NCBI GenBank assembly: GCA_947500825.1
Contig: CANMTR010000012.1
Location: 31,638-95,637, forward strand
Direction: 5' to 3'
Source: an uncultured Paracoccaceae bacterium
Lineage (GTDB): Bacteria > Pseudomonadota > Alphaproteobacteria > Rhodobacterales > Rhodobacteraceae
Length of the DNA: 64,000 nucleotides
The position numbers and the translations under genes are program-made. Below, piece after piece: positions 25,936 to 34,189 of this stretch (the first letter of the stretch is position 1; the number at the start of each line of letters is the position of its first letter). The notes beneath the pieces were generated by a model. That model did no database searches. It was not told where the DNA came from and worked only from the letters and a program-made list of their open reading frames with translations.

Positions 25936-28719
25936 ATGTCCAAGACCGTGACCATCACCCTCGACGGCACCCTGGTCGAGGTCGAGGAGGGGCAGACCAT
26001 CTGGCAGGCCGCCAAGGGGCAGGGCACCACGATCCCGCACCTGTGCTGGCGCGACGCGCCCGCCTACCGCGCCGACGGCAACTGCCGCTCCTGCATGGTG
26101 GAGGTGGAGGGCGAGCGCGTTCTCGCGGCCTCCTGCGCGCGCCGGGTCGCCGACGGCATGGTGGTGCGCACCGACACCGACCGGGCCCGCAAGTCGCGCG
26201 AGATGGTGTTCGAGATGCTGGGCGCCGACATGGGCGCGCCCGATGCCTCCGCCGACGGCGAGGCCCCGTTCTGGACCTGGGCGCGCGACATGGGGATCGA
26301 GGACCGCGTGACCGGCGACCGGCTCCCCTCCAAGTTCGGCCCCCACGACACCCCCGAGCACGACGCGACGAACCCCGCCATCGCCGTCAACCTCGACGCC
26401 TGCATCGCGTGCAACCTGTGCGTCCGCGCCTGCCGCGAGGTGCAGGTCAACGACGTCATGGGCATGGCCGGGCGCGGCCACCACACGATCCCGGTCTTCG
26501 ACCAGCACGACCCCATGGGCCACTCCACCTGCGTGACCTGCGGCGAATGCGTCCAGGCCTGCCCCACCGGCGCGCTGATGGAAAAGACCCTCCTCGACAC
26601 CGCCGCCCGCACCCGCACCGTCCCCGACGAGAAGATCGAGGAGGTCGACAGCGTCTGCCCGTTCTGCGGCGTGGGCTGCCAGACGAAGGTCGCCGTGGCG
26701 GACGGACGGATCGTGCGCGTGGACGGCCGCGACGGCCCCGCGAACGAGAACCGCCTCTGCGTCAAGGGCCGCTTCGGCTACGATTACGCCATGAGCGAGC
26801 GCCGCCTGACCGTTCCCCTCGTGCGCCGCGACGGGGCCGACAAGCCGCTCGCCCTCCACGACGACCCCATGTCCCAGTTCCGCGAGGCCACCTGGGAGGA
26901 GGCGATGGAGCGCGCCGCCGGCGGCCTCACCGGCGTGCGCGACCGCGACGGCGGGCAGGCGATCGCGGGCTTCGGCTCCGCCAAGGGCTCCAACGAGGAG
27001 GCGTATCTCTTCCAGAAGCTCATCCGGGCGGGCTTCGGCACCAACAACGTCGATCACTGCACGCGGCTCTGCCACGCCTCCTCGGTCTCCGCACTGCTCG
27101 AAGGGGTGGGCTCGGGCGCGGTCTCGGCGCCCTTCATGGATGCCCACAAGGCCGATTGCGTGATCGTCATCGGCGCGCGGCCCACGGTGAACCACCCCGT
27201 CGCCGCGACCTACTTCAAGCGCGCGGCGAAGCGCGGCACCAAGCTCGTGGTCTGCGACCCCCGCGGCCAGGACCTGATGACCCACGCCACCCACTCCCTG
27301 CAATTCAAGCCGGGAACGGACGTGGCGCTCCTCAACGCCATGCTCCACGTTATCGTGGAGGAGCGGCTCTACGACGAGCAGTACATCCAGGCCAACGTGG
27401 CCGAGTTCGACGCCCTGAAGGCCAAGGTCGCCGACTTCCCGCCGGAGGCCATGGCCGACACCGTGGGCATCGACGCGCGCACCATCCGCGAGGTCGCCCG
27501 CCTCTACGCCACGTCCCAACGCTCGATGATCTTCTGGGGCATGGGGATCAGCCAGCATGTCCACGGCACCGACAACTCGCGCTGCCTGATCGCGCTGGCG
27601 CTGATCACCGGCCATATCGGGCGCCCGGGCACCGGCCTGCACCCGCTCAGGGGCCAGAACAACGTCCAGGGCGCCTCCGACGCGGGCCTCATCCCCATGA
27701 GCTACCCCGACTACAAGCGCGTGGACGATTCAGACGTCCGCGCCCGGCTGGAGGACGTCTGGGGCCGCCCGCTGGACATGAACGCCGGCCTCACGGTGGT
27801 CGAGGTCGTCCACGCTATCCACGACGGCGACGTCAAGGGCATGTACATCATGGGCGAGAACCCGGCCATGTCCGACCCCGACCAGACCCATGCCCGTGCC
27901 GCGCTGGGCAAGCTCGAGCATCTCGTGGTGCAGGACATCTTCTTCACCGAGACGTGCCAGTTCGCCGACGTGATCCTGCCCGCCTCCTCCCATGCCGAGA
28001 AGCGCGGCACCTACACCAACACCAACCGCCAGGTGCAGATGGGCCGCCCCGCCATGGCGCTCCCGGGCGAGGCGCGCCAGGACCTCGACATCCTGATCGA
28101 CCTCGGGGCGCGCTGCGGGCTCGACTGGTCCTACGACGGGCCGGCGGCGGTCTATGCCGAGATGGCCAGCGTCATGCCCTCGCTCGACGGCATCACCTGG
28201 GACATGATCGAGGACCGCGACTCGGTCACCTATCCGCTCAAGGGAGAGGCCGAGGAATGGGTGATCTTCACCGACGGCTTCCCCACCGAGGACGGCCGCG
28301 GCAAGCTCGTCCCCGCCGACCTGCTCCCTCCCGACGAGGTGCCCGACGCCGACTTCCCCATGGTCCTGACCACGGGGCGGCTGCTGGAGCACTGGCATAC
28401 CGGCGCCATGACCCGCACGGCCTCCGTCCTCGACCGGCTGGAGCCCGAGGGGATCGCGGCCATGCATCCCCGCCAGATCGAGCGCATGGGCCTGACGCCG
28501 GGTCAGGCCGTGACGATCGAGACGCGGCGGGGGGGCATCACCGCCACGCTCCGCGCCGACCGGGAGGTGGCCGACAACATGGTGTTCATCCCGTTCTGCT
28601 TCGTGGAATCGGCGGCCAACATGCTCACCAACCCGCAGCTCGACCCCTACGGCAAGATCCCGGAGTTCAAGTTCTGTGCCGCCCGCGTCTTCGGCACCGT
28701 GGCGGAGGCCGCCGAATAG
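25936..28719 (+). CDS. Formate dehydrogenase catalytic (alpha) subunit, Mo/W-bis-PGD
   Basis: A 927-residue NuoG-like catalytic subunit. From the N-terminus: a [2Fe-2S] ferredoxin domain (Cys37, 50, 53, 67); two [4Fe-4S] sites of 8Fe ferredoxin type (Cys156/159/162/166 and 199/202/205/209); a further [4Fe-4S] (Cys241/244/248/275); then the molybdopterin domain. DHCTRLCHASSV places the Mo-ligand at Cys379, a cysteine form rather than selenocysteine, and the following His380 is conserved. The C-terminal MopB domain includes TGRLLEHWHTGAMTR. GGAGG is 7 bases before the ATG. Oxidises formate to CO2 in the cytosol with the upstream FdsGB fusion. Confidence 0.93.
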   Translation: MSKTVTITLDGTLVEVEEGQTIWQAAKGQGTTIPHLCWRDAPAYRADGNCRSCMVEVEGERVLAASCARRVADGMVVRTDTDRARKSREMVFEMLGADMGAPDASADGEAPFWTWARDMGIEDRVTGDRLPSKFGPHDTPEHDATNPAIAVNLDACIACNLCVRACREVQVNDVMGMAGRGHHTIPVFDQHDPMGHSTCVTCGECVQACPTGALMEKTLLDTAARTRTVPDEKIEEVDSVCPFCGVGCQTKVAVADGRIVRVDGRDGPANENRLCVKGRFGYDYAMSERRLTVPLVRRDGADKPLALHDDPMSQFREATWEEAMERAAGGLTGVRDRDGGQAIAGFGSAKGSNEEAYLFQKLIRAGFGTNNVDHCTRLCHASSVSALLEGVGSGAVSAPFMDAHKADCVIVIGARPTVNHPVAATYFKRAAKRGTKLVVCDPRGQDLMTHATHSLQFKPGTDVALLNAMLHVIVEERLYDEQYIQANVAEFDALKAKVADFPPEAMADTVGIDARTIREVARLYATSQRSMIFWGMGISQHVHGTDNSRCLIALALITGHIGRPGTGLHPLRGQNNVQGASDAGLIPMSYPDYKRVDDSDVRARLEDVWGRPLDMNAGLTVVEVVHAIHDGDVKGMYIMGENPAMSDPDQTHARAALGKLEHLVVQDIFFTETCQFADVILPASSHAEKRGTYTNTNRQVQMGRPAMALPGEARQDLDILIDLGARCGLDWSYDGPAAVYAEMASVMPSLDGITWDMIEDRDSVTYPLKGEAEEWVIFTDGFPTEDGRGKLVPADLLPPDEVPDADFPMVLTTGRLLEHWHTGAMTRTASVLDRLEPEGIAAMHPRQIERMGLTPGQAVTIETRRGGITATLRADREVADNMVFIPFCFVESAANMLTNPQLDPYGKIPEFKFCAARVFGTVAEAAE

Positions 28720-28747
28720 GCACTGGCGGAAGCCGAGGAACAGATCC

Positions 28748-28777
28748 CGGCCGGGGCCGCCGAAAAGGCCCCGGCCG
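28748..28777. terminator. GC-rich hairpin between converging fdhA and lrgB genes
   Basis: An 11-bp perfect stem (CGGCCGGGGCC / GGCCCCGGCCG) with an 8-base loop GCCGAAAA. It lies 28 bases past the formate dehydrogenase stop and 15 bases from the lrgB stop. No U tract follows. Probably a bidirectional terminator. Confidence 0.6.
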
Positions 28778-28792
28778 AGCCCGCCCGCCGGG

Positions 28793-29506
28793 TCACACGA
28801 AGAGCGAGATCAGGAGCGGCGCCAGGATCGCCGTCAGGAGCGCGTTGAGCCCCATCCCGATGCCGGAGAACGCCCCGGCGGTGGAGTTGATGCGAAACGC
28901 GTGGGCGGTGCCGATCCCGTGGGCGGCCACCCCGACGGCGAAGCCGCGCGCCCGCCAGTCGCGGACCCCGAGCGCATTCAGAAGCGGCGTGGCGATCACC
29001 GCGCCCACGATCCCGGTGATGATCACCAGCACTGCCGTCAGGCTCGGCAGGCCCCCGATCTGCTCCGACACGCCCAGCGCCACCGGCGCCGTGGCCGATT
29101 TCGGCGCGATCGACAGCAGCGTCTGGCCGCGCACCCCCAGCGCCCAGGCCACCGCCACCGCCGTCCCGATCGCGGTGACCGACCCGGCGAAGAGCGCGGC
29201 CAGCATCGGCAGGGCCGTGCGCTTCAGCCGCCCGAGGTTCTCGTGAAGCGGAAAGGCCAGCGCCACCGTCGCCGGGCCCAGCATGAAGTGGACGAACTGC
29301 GCCCCCTCGAAATACCGCTGGTAGTCGGTCCCGGTGAGCAGCAGGACCGCGCCGATCAGGATCACCGCGATCAGAACCGGGTTGGCCAGGGGGTGGCCCA
29401 CCTTGCCCGCCCCCCAGTCGGCCGCGAGATAGGCCACCAGCGTCAGCGTCAGCCACAGGAGCGGCTCCTGCGCCAGATACGTCCACAGATCCACCGCGTC
29501 ACTCAT
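28793..29506 (-). CDS. lrgB: LrgB/CidB family membrane protein
   Basis: A 237-residue polytopic inner-membrane protein with about seven hydrophobic segments. Family motifs: GHPLANPVLIAV, MLGPATVALAFPLHEN, the SIAPKSATAPVALGVSEQIGG signature and AAHGIGTAHAFR. LrgB works with LrgA. Originally linked to murein hydrolase control, the family also includes pyruvate transporters in Bacillus (PftAB) and the plant glycolate/glycerate carrier PLGG1. It starts 47 bases after lrgA in the same operon. Confidence 0.92.
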   Translation of the reverse strand: MSDAVDLWTYLAQEPLLWLTLTLVAYLAADWGAGKVGHPLANPVLIAVILIGAVLLLTGTDYQRYFEGAQFVHFMLGPATVALAFPLHENLGRLKRTALPMLAALFAGSVTAIGTAVAVAWALGVRGQTLLSIAPKSATAPVALGVSEQIGGLPSLTAVLVIITGIVGAVIATPLLNALGVRDWRARGFAVGVAAHGIGTAHAFRINSTAGAFSGIGMGLNALLTAILAPLLISLFV

Positions 29507-29553
29507 CGCGAACCCCCGTCGCGTCGTCGTTCATCGCCGACCCGGTCGCGCCA

Positions 29554-29907
29554 TCACTCATCGTCGGCCCCCGTCAGCCGTGCCACCGCGCGGAAGACAT
29601 AGACGCCCGCCACGATCGAGGCGGCGGTGCTCACCGTCAGCGCCGCCACCAGCGCCGGCCCCTGCCGCCCGAACGTGTCCAGGTGCGCGATCACGCCCAC
29701 GCCCGCCGGCACGAACAGCAGCGACAGGTGCCGCAGGATCGTCGTCGCGGTCTCCTCCAGCATCGGGCGCAGGGCGGGACGCAGGGTCAGCGCCGCGAAC
29801 ATCGCCGCCAGCCCGATCACCGGGCCGGGCACCGGCAGGCCCAGGCCCCGCGCCGCCACCTCGCCGCCGAGCTGGAACACCAGCAGGATCGCCACCGCCC
29901 GGATCAT
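29554..29907 (-). CDS. lrgA: LrgA/CidA family membrane protein
   Basis: A 117-residue protein with four hydrophobic segments. The family signatures GLPVPGPVIGLAAMFAALTL near the N-terminus and LSLLFVPAGVGVIAHLDTF in the third segment are clear. The ATG at 29907 overlaps the stop of the upstream aldolase gene (ATGA). It is the small partner of LrgB; see the lrgB entry for possible transport roles. Confidence 0.9.
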   Translation of the reverse strand: MIRAVAILLVFQLGGEVAARGLGLPVPGPVIGLAAMFAALTLRPALRPMLEETATTILRHLSLLFVPAGVGVIAHLDTFGRQGPALVAALTVSTAASIVAGVYVFRAVARLTGADDE

Positions 29908-30560
29908 GGCAGGGCCCTCAGGCCGTAATCGTCGAACTTCACCAGCGTCTCCTCGATTTCGTCCGCGCCCAGGATATGCGGGCCACCCGCCTGCATCGAC
30001 AGGATGTATCCCCGCGCCAGGGTTTCCAGCTCTTCCAGCCGCCACAGCGCCCGGTCAAGCCCGTCGGCGATCACCGTGGCGCCGTGATTGGCCATCAGGC
30101 AGGCCGTGCGCCCGGCCATCGCGGCCACGACCGCGTCCGACAGGGCCGCGCTGCCGAAGGTGGCGTAATCCGCCAGCGGCACGTCGTCCCCGCCGAAGGC
30201 GGCCACCATGTAATGGCAGGCGGGGATCGGCGTGCGCGCCATGGCGAGTGCGGTGGCATGGGCCGGGTGGGCATGGATCACCGCCTCCGCCCCTTCCCGC
30301 GCGACATAGAGAGCCCGGTGCAGGTGCCACTCGCTCGACGGCTTGCACGGCCCCTCCGCCGGCCCGCCCTCCAGCGGCATCCGCGCGATCGTCTCGGGCC
30401 TCATCGCGTCGTAGGGGATGCCCGAGGGCGTGATCAGCATCGCCCCCGCCACCCGCACCGACACGTTGCCCGATGTCCCCTGGTTCAGGCCCTTCGCCTC
30501 CATGGCCCGGGCGGTCTCGATCATCGCCGCCCGCGTCTCGCGCGTGTCCTCCAGGCTCAT
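29904..30560 (-). CDS. Class II aldolase (L-fuculose-phosphate aldolase-like)
   Basis: A 218-residue zinc aldolase/epimerase-fold protein. Visible are the phosphate-site GLNQGTSGNVSVR, TPSGIPYD, the catalytic Glu77 in SSEWHLHRA, the zinc ligands His96 and His98 in HAHPAHA and the later zinc histidine in MANHGATV. The family cleaves aldol sugar phosphates to DHAP or pyruvate-type products and an aldehyde. The substrate is not readable here. Both ends overlap neighbours by 4 bases (matB upstream, lrgA downstream), so it is strongly coupled to them. Confidence 0.87.
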   Translation of the reverse strand: MSLEDTRETRAAMIETARAMEAKGLNQGTSGNVSVRVAGAMLITPSGIPYDAMRPETIARMPLEGGPAEGPCKPSSEWHLHRALYVAREGAEAVIHAHPAHATALAMARTPIPACHYMVAAFGGDDVPLADYATFGSAALSDAVVAAMAGRTACLMANHGATVIADGLDRALWRLEELETLARGYILSMQAGGPHILGADEIEETLVKFDDYGLRALP

Positions 30561-32035
30561 GCGAAGGTCCCCCTCAGCCGCTCGCGCAGCTCGGCCTTCT
30601 GGATCTTGCCCATGGCGTTGCGCGGCAGCGCGTCCACCACCTCGTAGGCCTTGGGCCGCTTGTAATCCGCGAGCTGCTGCGCCGCGGCCTGGGCCAGCAG
30701 GTCCAGGTCCGGCGGCCCTTCGGCCACCACCACCGCAACGACGCCCTCGCCGAAATCGGGGTGGGGCACGCCGATCACCGCCGTCTCCACCACGCCGGGC
30801 GCGGCGTCGAGCACCTGCTCCACCTCCTTGGGATAGACGTTGTAGCCGCCCGAGATCACCAGGTCCTTGCCGCGGCCGACGATGGTGACGTAGCCGTCGG
30901 TGTCGATCGCCCCGAGGTCCCCGGTCGTGAACCAGCCCTCGGGGCCCAGCTCCTCGGCCGTCTTGTCGGGCATCCGCCAGTAGCCGGGGAACACGTTGGG
31001 CCCGCGCACCTCGATCATGCCGATCTCGCCCGCGGGCAGCGCCCCGTCCTCGCCCGTCACCCGGACCTCGGTGCCGGGCAGGGGCAGGCCCACGGTCCCC
31101 GCCCGCCGCTCGCCCCCGTAGGGGTTGGAAGTGTTCATCCCCGTCTCCGTCATCCCGTAGCGTTCCAGGATGCGGTGGCCGGTGCGGGCCTCGAACCGCG
31201 CATGGGTCTCCGCCAGGAGCGGCGCCGAGCCCGACACGAACAGGCGCATGTGCCCCGCCGCGCCGCGGTCGAACCCCTCCTCGGCCAGCAGCCGGGTATA
31301 GAAGGTCGGCACCCCCATCATCGTCGTCGCCCCCGGCAGCGCCGCGACCACGCCCCTGGCGTCGAACTTGGGCATCCAGATCATCGACGCCCCCGCCAGA
31401 AGCGTCGTGTCCACCGCCACGAACAGCCCGTGCGCGTGGAAGATCGGCAGCGCGTGGAGCAGCACGTCGTCGCCCGTCACCTCCCAGGTCTCCACCAGCG
31501 CGCGGGCGTTCGACAGCAGGTTGCCATGGGTCAGCATCGCCCCCTTGGACCGCCCCGTGGTCCCGGAGGTATAGAGGAACGCGGCCAGATCGTCCGTCCC
31601 CCGGTCCACCGGCTCCAGCGTGCCCCCCGTTTCCGCCGTCGCCCGGGTGAAGCTGCCCTCGCCGGTGCTCGACAGGGTCAGCACGGGCACCTCCAGCGCG
31701 CCGTCCCGCGCGGGGTCGCGCACCACCAGCGCCGGCTCCGCGTCGCCCACGAAGTAGGCCACCTCCGGGTCGGTATAGGCGGGGTTCAGCGGCACGAAGA
31801 TCACCCCCCGCGCGAGGCAGGCGGCATAGATCGCCAGCGCCGCCACCGACTTCTCCACCTGCACCACCAGCCGGTCGCCGGGGACGAGCCCGCGCACGTC
31901 CAGCACCCCCGCCGCGCGGCCCGCGAGGTCCAGGAACCCGGCGTAGGACAGCGCGCCGCCGTCCGCGTCCCGGATCAGGGGCCGGTCGCTGCCCGCATGG
32001 GGGGCGAGCAATGCGTCGTGGAGCGGATTTGCCAT
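30557..32035 (-). CDS. matB: Malonyl-CoA synthetase (MatB-like) acyl-CoA ligase
   Basis: A 492-residue AMP-forming acyl-CoA synthetase. The P-loop-like YTSGTTGRSKGAMLTH, then ERYGMTETGMNTSNPY, WFTTGDLGAIDTDGYVTIVGR, KDLVISGGYNVYPKEVE and the catalytic lysine near PRNAMGKIQKAEL are present. The TETGMNTSNPYGGERRAGTVG stretch and the overall length match MatB, which activates malonate or methylmalonate in the cytosol. It leads an operon of four overlapping or close genes (aldolase, lrgA, lrgB). No strong SD is visible at the ATG. Other short-chain dicarboxylate specificity is possible. Confidence 0.85.
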   Translation of the reverse strand: MANPLHDALLAPHAGSDRPLIRDADGGALSYAGFLDLAGRAAGVLDVRGLVPGDRLVVQVEKSVAALAIYAACLARGVIFVPLNPAYTDPEVAYFVGDAEPALVVRDPARDGALEVPVLTLSSTGEGSFTRATAETGGTLEPVDRGTDDLAAFLYTSGTTGRSKGAMLTHGNLLSNARALVETWEVTGDDVLLHALPIFHAHGLFVAVDTTLLAGASMIWMPKFDARGVVAALPGATTMMGVPTFYTRLLAEEGFDRGAAGHMRLFVSGSAPLLAETHARFEARTGHRILERYGMTETGMNTSNPYGGERRAGTVGLPLPGTEVRVTGEDGALPAGEIGMIEVRGPNVFPGYWRMPDKTAEELGPEGWFTTGDLGAIDTDGYVTIVGRGKDLVISGGYNVYPKEVEQVLDAAPGVVETAVIGVPHPDFGEGVVAVVVAEGPPDLDLLAQAAAQQLADYKRPKAYEVVDALPRNAMGKIQKAELRERLRGTFA

Positions 32036-32140
32036 CTCTGTGCCCAATTCTTGTGCGTCACTGGGGGCGCAGGCTAGCGTGTCCGGTCCGGCAAGGCGAG
32101 GCGGGTTGCTGCCCCGGCGCGCGCCTGCCTTGATGCCCCG

Positions 32141-32944
32141 ATGCAGGACGCCGCCCCGATCACCGCCGCCGACCAGCCCCGCAGCCGGGGCGAGGTCCGC
32201 GTGGCCGTCTCCCCGCGCGGGCTTTCGGGCCTGCGCCAGTCGGGGGCGATGAAGGCGCTCTTTCCCCGCCGCGGCGCGGAGGAGGCGGTGCTCGTCAACA
32301 CCTCGGGCGGCGTCACCGGCGGCGACCGCCTGCGCGTCTCGGCCAGCGTCGCGGCCGGCGCCCACCTCACCCTGACCACCCAGGCCTGCGAGCGCGCCTA
32401 TGCCGCGCGCGGCGACGCGCCGGGCCGGATCGACACCCGACTCGACGTGGCAGGCACCCTCCACTGGCTCCCGCAGGAGACGATCCTGTTCGACCGCTGC
32501 CGCCTGTCGCGCCGCCTGTCGGTCGATCTCGCCCCCGGCGCGCGGTTCCTCATGTGCGAGGCGCTCCTCTTCGGCCGGCTGGCGCGGGGCGAGGTCTTGC
32601 GCGACGCCGCCTTCCGCGACCGCATCGCGATCCGCCGCGCCGGGCGCCCGGTCTACGCCGACGGCACCGACCTCGCGGGCGACGTGGCCGCCACCCTCGA
32701 CCGGCCGGGCGTCGCGGCGGGCGCCCGCGCCATGGCCAGCGTCGTGCTGGCCGCCGAGGGTGCCGAGGGGCATCTCGGGGCGGTGCGCTCCATGCTCCCG
32801 GACACCGCCGGGGCGTCGTGCCCCGCGCCCGATCTTCTCGTGCTGCGCGCGCTCGCTCCCGACGGGTTCGACCTGCGCGCGGCCCTCGTTCCCGTGCTCG
32901 AGCGGCTTTCGGGCCGTCCGATTCCGTCCGTCTGGAGGATATGA
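32141..32944 (+). CDS. ureD: Urease accessory protein UreD
   Basis: Scaffold chaperone for apo-urease; with UreF and UreG it admits nickel and CO2. 267 residues. Family segments: [49 protein letters not shown] and [13 protein letters not shown]. It is divergent from matB over 105 bases, so the urease promoter must lie there, but no convincing -35/-10 pair stands out. It ends 4 bases before ureA. Confidence 0.94.
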   Translation: MQDAAPITAADQPRSRGEVRVAVSPRGLSGLRQSGAMKALFPRRGAEEAVLVNTSGGVTGGDRLRVSASVAAGAHLTLTTQACERAYAARGDAPGRIDTRLDVAGTLHWLPQETILFDRCRLSRRLSVDLAPGARFLMCEALLFGRLARGEVLRDAAFRDRIAIRRAGRPVYADGTDLAGDVAATLDRPGVAAGARAMASVVLAAEGAEGHLGAVRSMLPDTAGASCPAPDLLVLRALAPDGFDLRAALVPVLERLSGRPIPSVWRI

Positions 32945-32948
32945 CCCG

Positions 32949-33251
32949 ATGCAGCTCACCCCGCGAGAGAAGGACAAGCTCATGGTCGCCATGGCCGCCG
33001 AGGTGGCGCGCAGGCGGCTGGCGCGCGGCGTCCGCCTCAACCACCCCGAGGCGATCGCCCTCATCACCGACGCGGTGGTGGAGGGCGCCCGCGACGGCCG
33101 CTCCGTGGCCGACATGATGGAGGCCGGCGCCGAGGTCGTCACCCGCGAGCAATGCATGGAAGGGATCCCCGAGATGATCCCCGACGTGCAGGTCGAGGCC
33201 ACGTTTCCCGACGGCACCAAGCTCGTCACCGTCCACAACCCCATCAGGTAG
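32949..33251 (+). CDS. ureA: Urease gamma subunit UreA
   Basis: Small structural subunit of urease, exactly 100 residues as in most bacteria. [48 protein letters not shown] and [18 protein letters not shown] are diagnostic. The start is 5 bases after the ureD stop. Confidence 0.97.
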   Translation: MQLTPREKDKLMVAMAAEVARRRLARGVRLNHPEAIALITDAVVEGARDGRSVADMMEAGAEVVTREQCMEGIPEMIPDVQVEATFPDGTKLVTVHNPIR

Positions 33252-33260
33252 GAGATCCCT

Positions 33261-33413
33261 ATGCGTCCCGTCCTTGCCCTTCTGGCCACCGCCGCTCCCG
33301 CGCTCGCCCATACCGGCCCGCACCTCCACCCCCACGACGGCGGCTCGTGGCTCGGGGTCGCCGCCGGGGCGGGCATCGTCGCCCTGGCCTTGGCGGCGTG
33401 GCTGCGCCGATGA
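33261..33413 (+). CDS. 50-residue His-containing membrane peptide in the urease operon
   Basis: A short gene between ureA and ureB. GGAG stands 6 bases before the ATG, and the stop overlaps the ureB start (ATGA). The product has a signal-like N-terminus ([16 protein letters not shown]), a short exposed loop [14 protein letters not shown] containing four histidines, then a C-terminal hydrophobic helix ([18 protein letters not shown]) and a basic end. The histidine loop would face the periplasm, so metal binding, perhaps nickel, is an obvious hypothesis. Unknown family; position, SD and overlap support a real gene. Confidence 0.7.
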   Translation: MRPVLALLATAAPALAHTGPHLHPHDGGSWLGVAAGAGIVALALAAWLRR

Positions 33414-33715
33414 TCCCCGGCGAGCTGTTCCCCGCCGCGGGCGACATCACCCTCAACGCGGACCGCGAGGCGGTGACGGTGATGGTCGCCAATACCGGCG
33501 ACCGCCCCGTGCAGGTCGGCAGCCACTACCACTTCGCCGAGGCGAACCCGGCGCTGGAATTCGACCGCGCCGCCGCGCGTGGCCGCCGTCTCGACGTGGC
33601 CGCCGGTTCGGCCATGCGATTCGAGCCGGGCCAGAGGCGCGAGGTGCGCCTCGTTCCCTTCGCCGGCGCGCGCCGAGTCGTCGGCTTCCGGGGGGAGGTC
33701 ATGGGCGAGCTTTAG
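33410..33715 (+). CDS. ureB: Urease beta subunit UreB
   Basis: Structural subunit of urease, 101 residues. [44 protein letters not shown] and [18 protein letters not shown] are diagnostic. It overlaps the preceding 50-residue peptide gene by 4 bases. A 69-base gap and a separate small gene follow before ureC, unlike the usual tight ureA-B-C order. Confidence 0.97.
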   Translation: MIPGELFPAAGDITLNADREAVTVMVANTGDRPVQVGSHYHFAEANPALEFDRAAARGRRLDVAAGSAMRFEPGQRREVRLVPFAGARRVVGFRGEVMGEL

Positions 33716-33731
33716 CGCGGCCCCTTTCTTT

Positions 33732-33766
33732 CTGCTCTGCAGCACTTATTTTCTGCAGGTGCAAAC
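33732..33766 (+). promoter_or_regulatory. TGCA-rich site before the phasin-like gene
   Basis: Two CTGCAG hexamers (33737-33742 and 33753-33758, 16 bases apart) lie in a short T-rich run, surrounded by further TGC/GCA words (CTGCTCTGCAGCAC and CTGCAGGTGCA). PhaR, the polyhydroxyalkanoate-responsive repressor described in Paracoccus, binds TGC-rich sites ahead of phasin genes, so this may be such an operator. The sequence is seen; the regulator is inferred. Confidence 0.4.
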
Positions 33767-33784
33767 AAAGCGAGGGACCTCTAA

Positions 33785-34075
33785 ATGTCCGGCAACGGTT
33801 ACATCGACAACATGTTCGGAACGGCTCGGATGATGGCGGAGGCGCAATCCGTCGTCGCCTACCGCATGCTGGGCATGGCGGGGTTCTGGCCCGTCGCGCC
33901 GTCCGAGACGATGCGGATGACGATGGAGAAGGCCCCCGCCTTCGCCGCCGCGCAGATGGCCGCATGGCAGGCCGTCATCTCGGGCGCCTCGCCCGACCGG
34001 ATCATGGCCGCCTGGCTCAAGCCGATCGGCAAGGAGACGAGCGCCAACCAGAAGCGTCTTTCGCGGCGCCGCTAG
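33785..34075 (+). CDS. Small phasin-like protein within the urease operon
   Basis: A 96-residue protein starting MSGNGYIDNMFGTARMMAEA. It is helical, methionine- and alanine-rich, with an amphipathic MMAEAQSVVAYRMLGMAGFW, a PSETMRMTMEKAPAFAAAQMAAWQAV helix and a basic end (TSANQKRLSRRR). This layout resembles small PHA granule-associated (phasin-like) proteins of Rhodobacterales. Homologues can carry the misleading name antifreeze protein, from their Ala content. GAGGG lies 8 bases before the ATG. Not a known urease subunit or chaperone; its place between ureB and ureC is unusual. Confidence 0.6.
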   Translation: MSGNGYIDNMFGTARMMAEAQSVVAYRMLGMAGFWPVAPSETMRMTMEKAPAFAAAQMAAWQAVISGASPDRIMAAWLKPIGKETSANQKRLSRRR

Positions 34076-34189
34076 GCGCAGGCGCCCAAATTTTCGGCGC
34101 TCGCCGTGTTTCGCGGCGGCGCGCCCTCCCACGGCCTTGCCATGCCCGGAAGGCCCCCCTGGGATGGCTCCGACCGACCGGAGGCCGCC

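Noticed and set aside
26043..29246. A 1067-residue open frame on the plus strand
   Set aside because: It is a +1-frame shadow of the formate dehydrogenase genes. It is Arg/Pro/Gly-rich with no family motif, as expected from GC-rich DNA.
30557..33745. A 1062-residue minus-strand frame including matB
   Set aside because: The part upstream of 32035 is antisense to ureD, ureA and ureB and is low-complexity. Only the matB portion is real.
34106..34189. Upstream in-frame start for UreC
   Set aside because: The ATG at 34190 has a GGAGG five bases before it and gives the standard UreC N-terminus.
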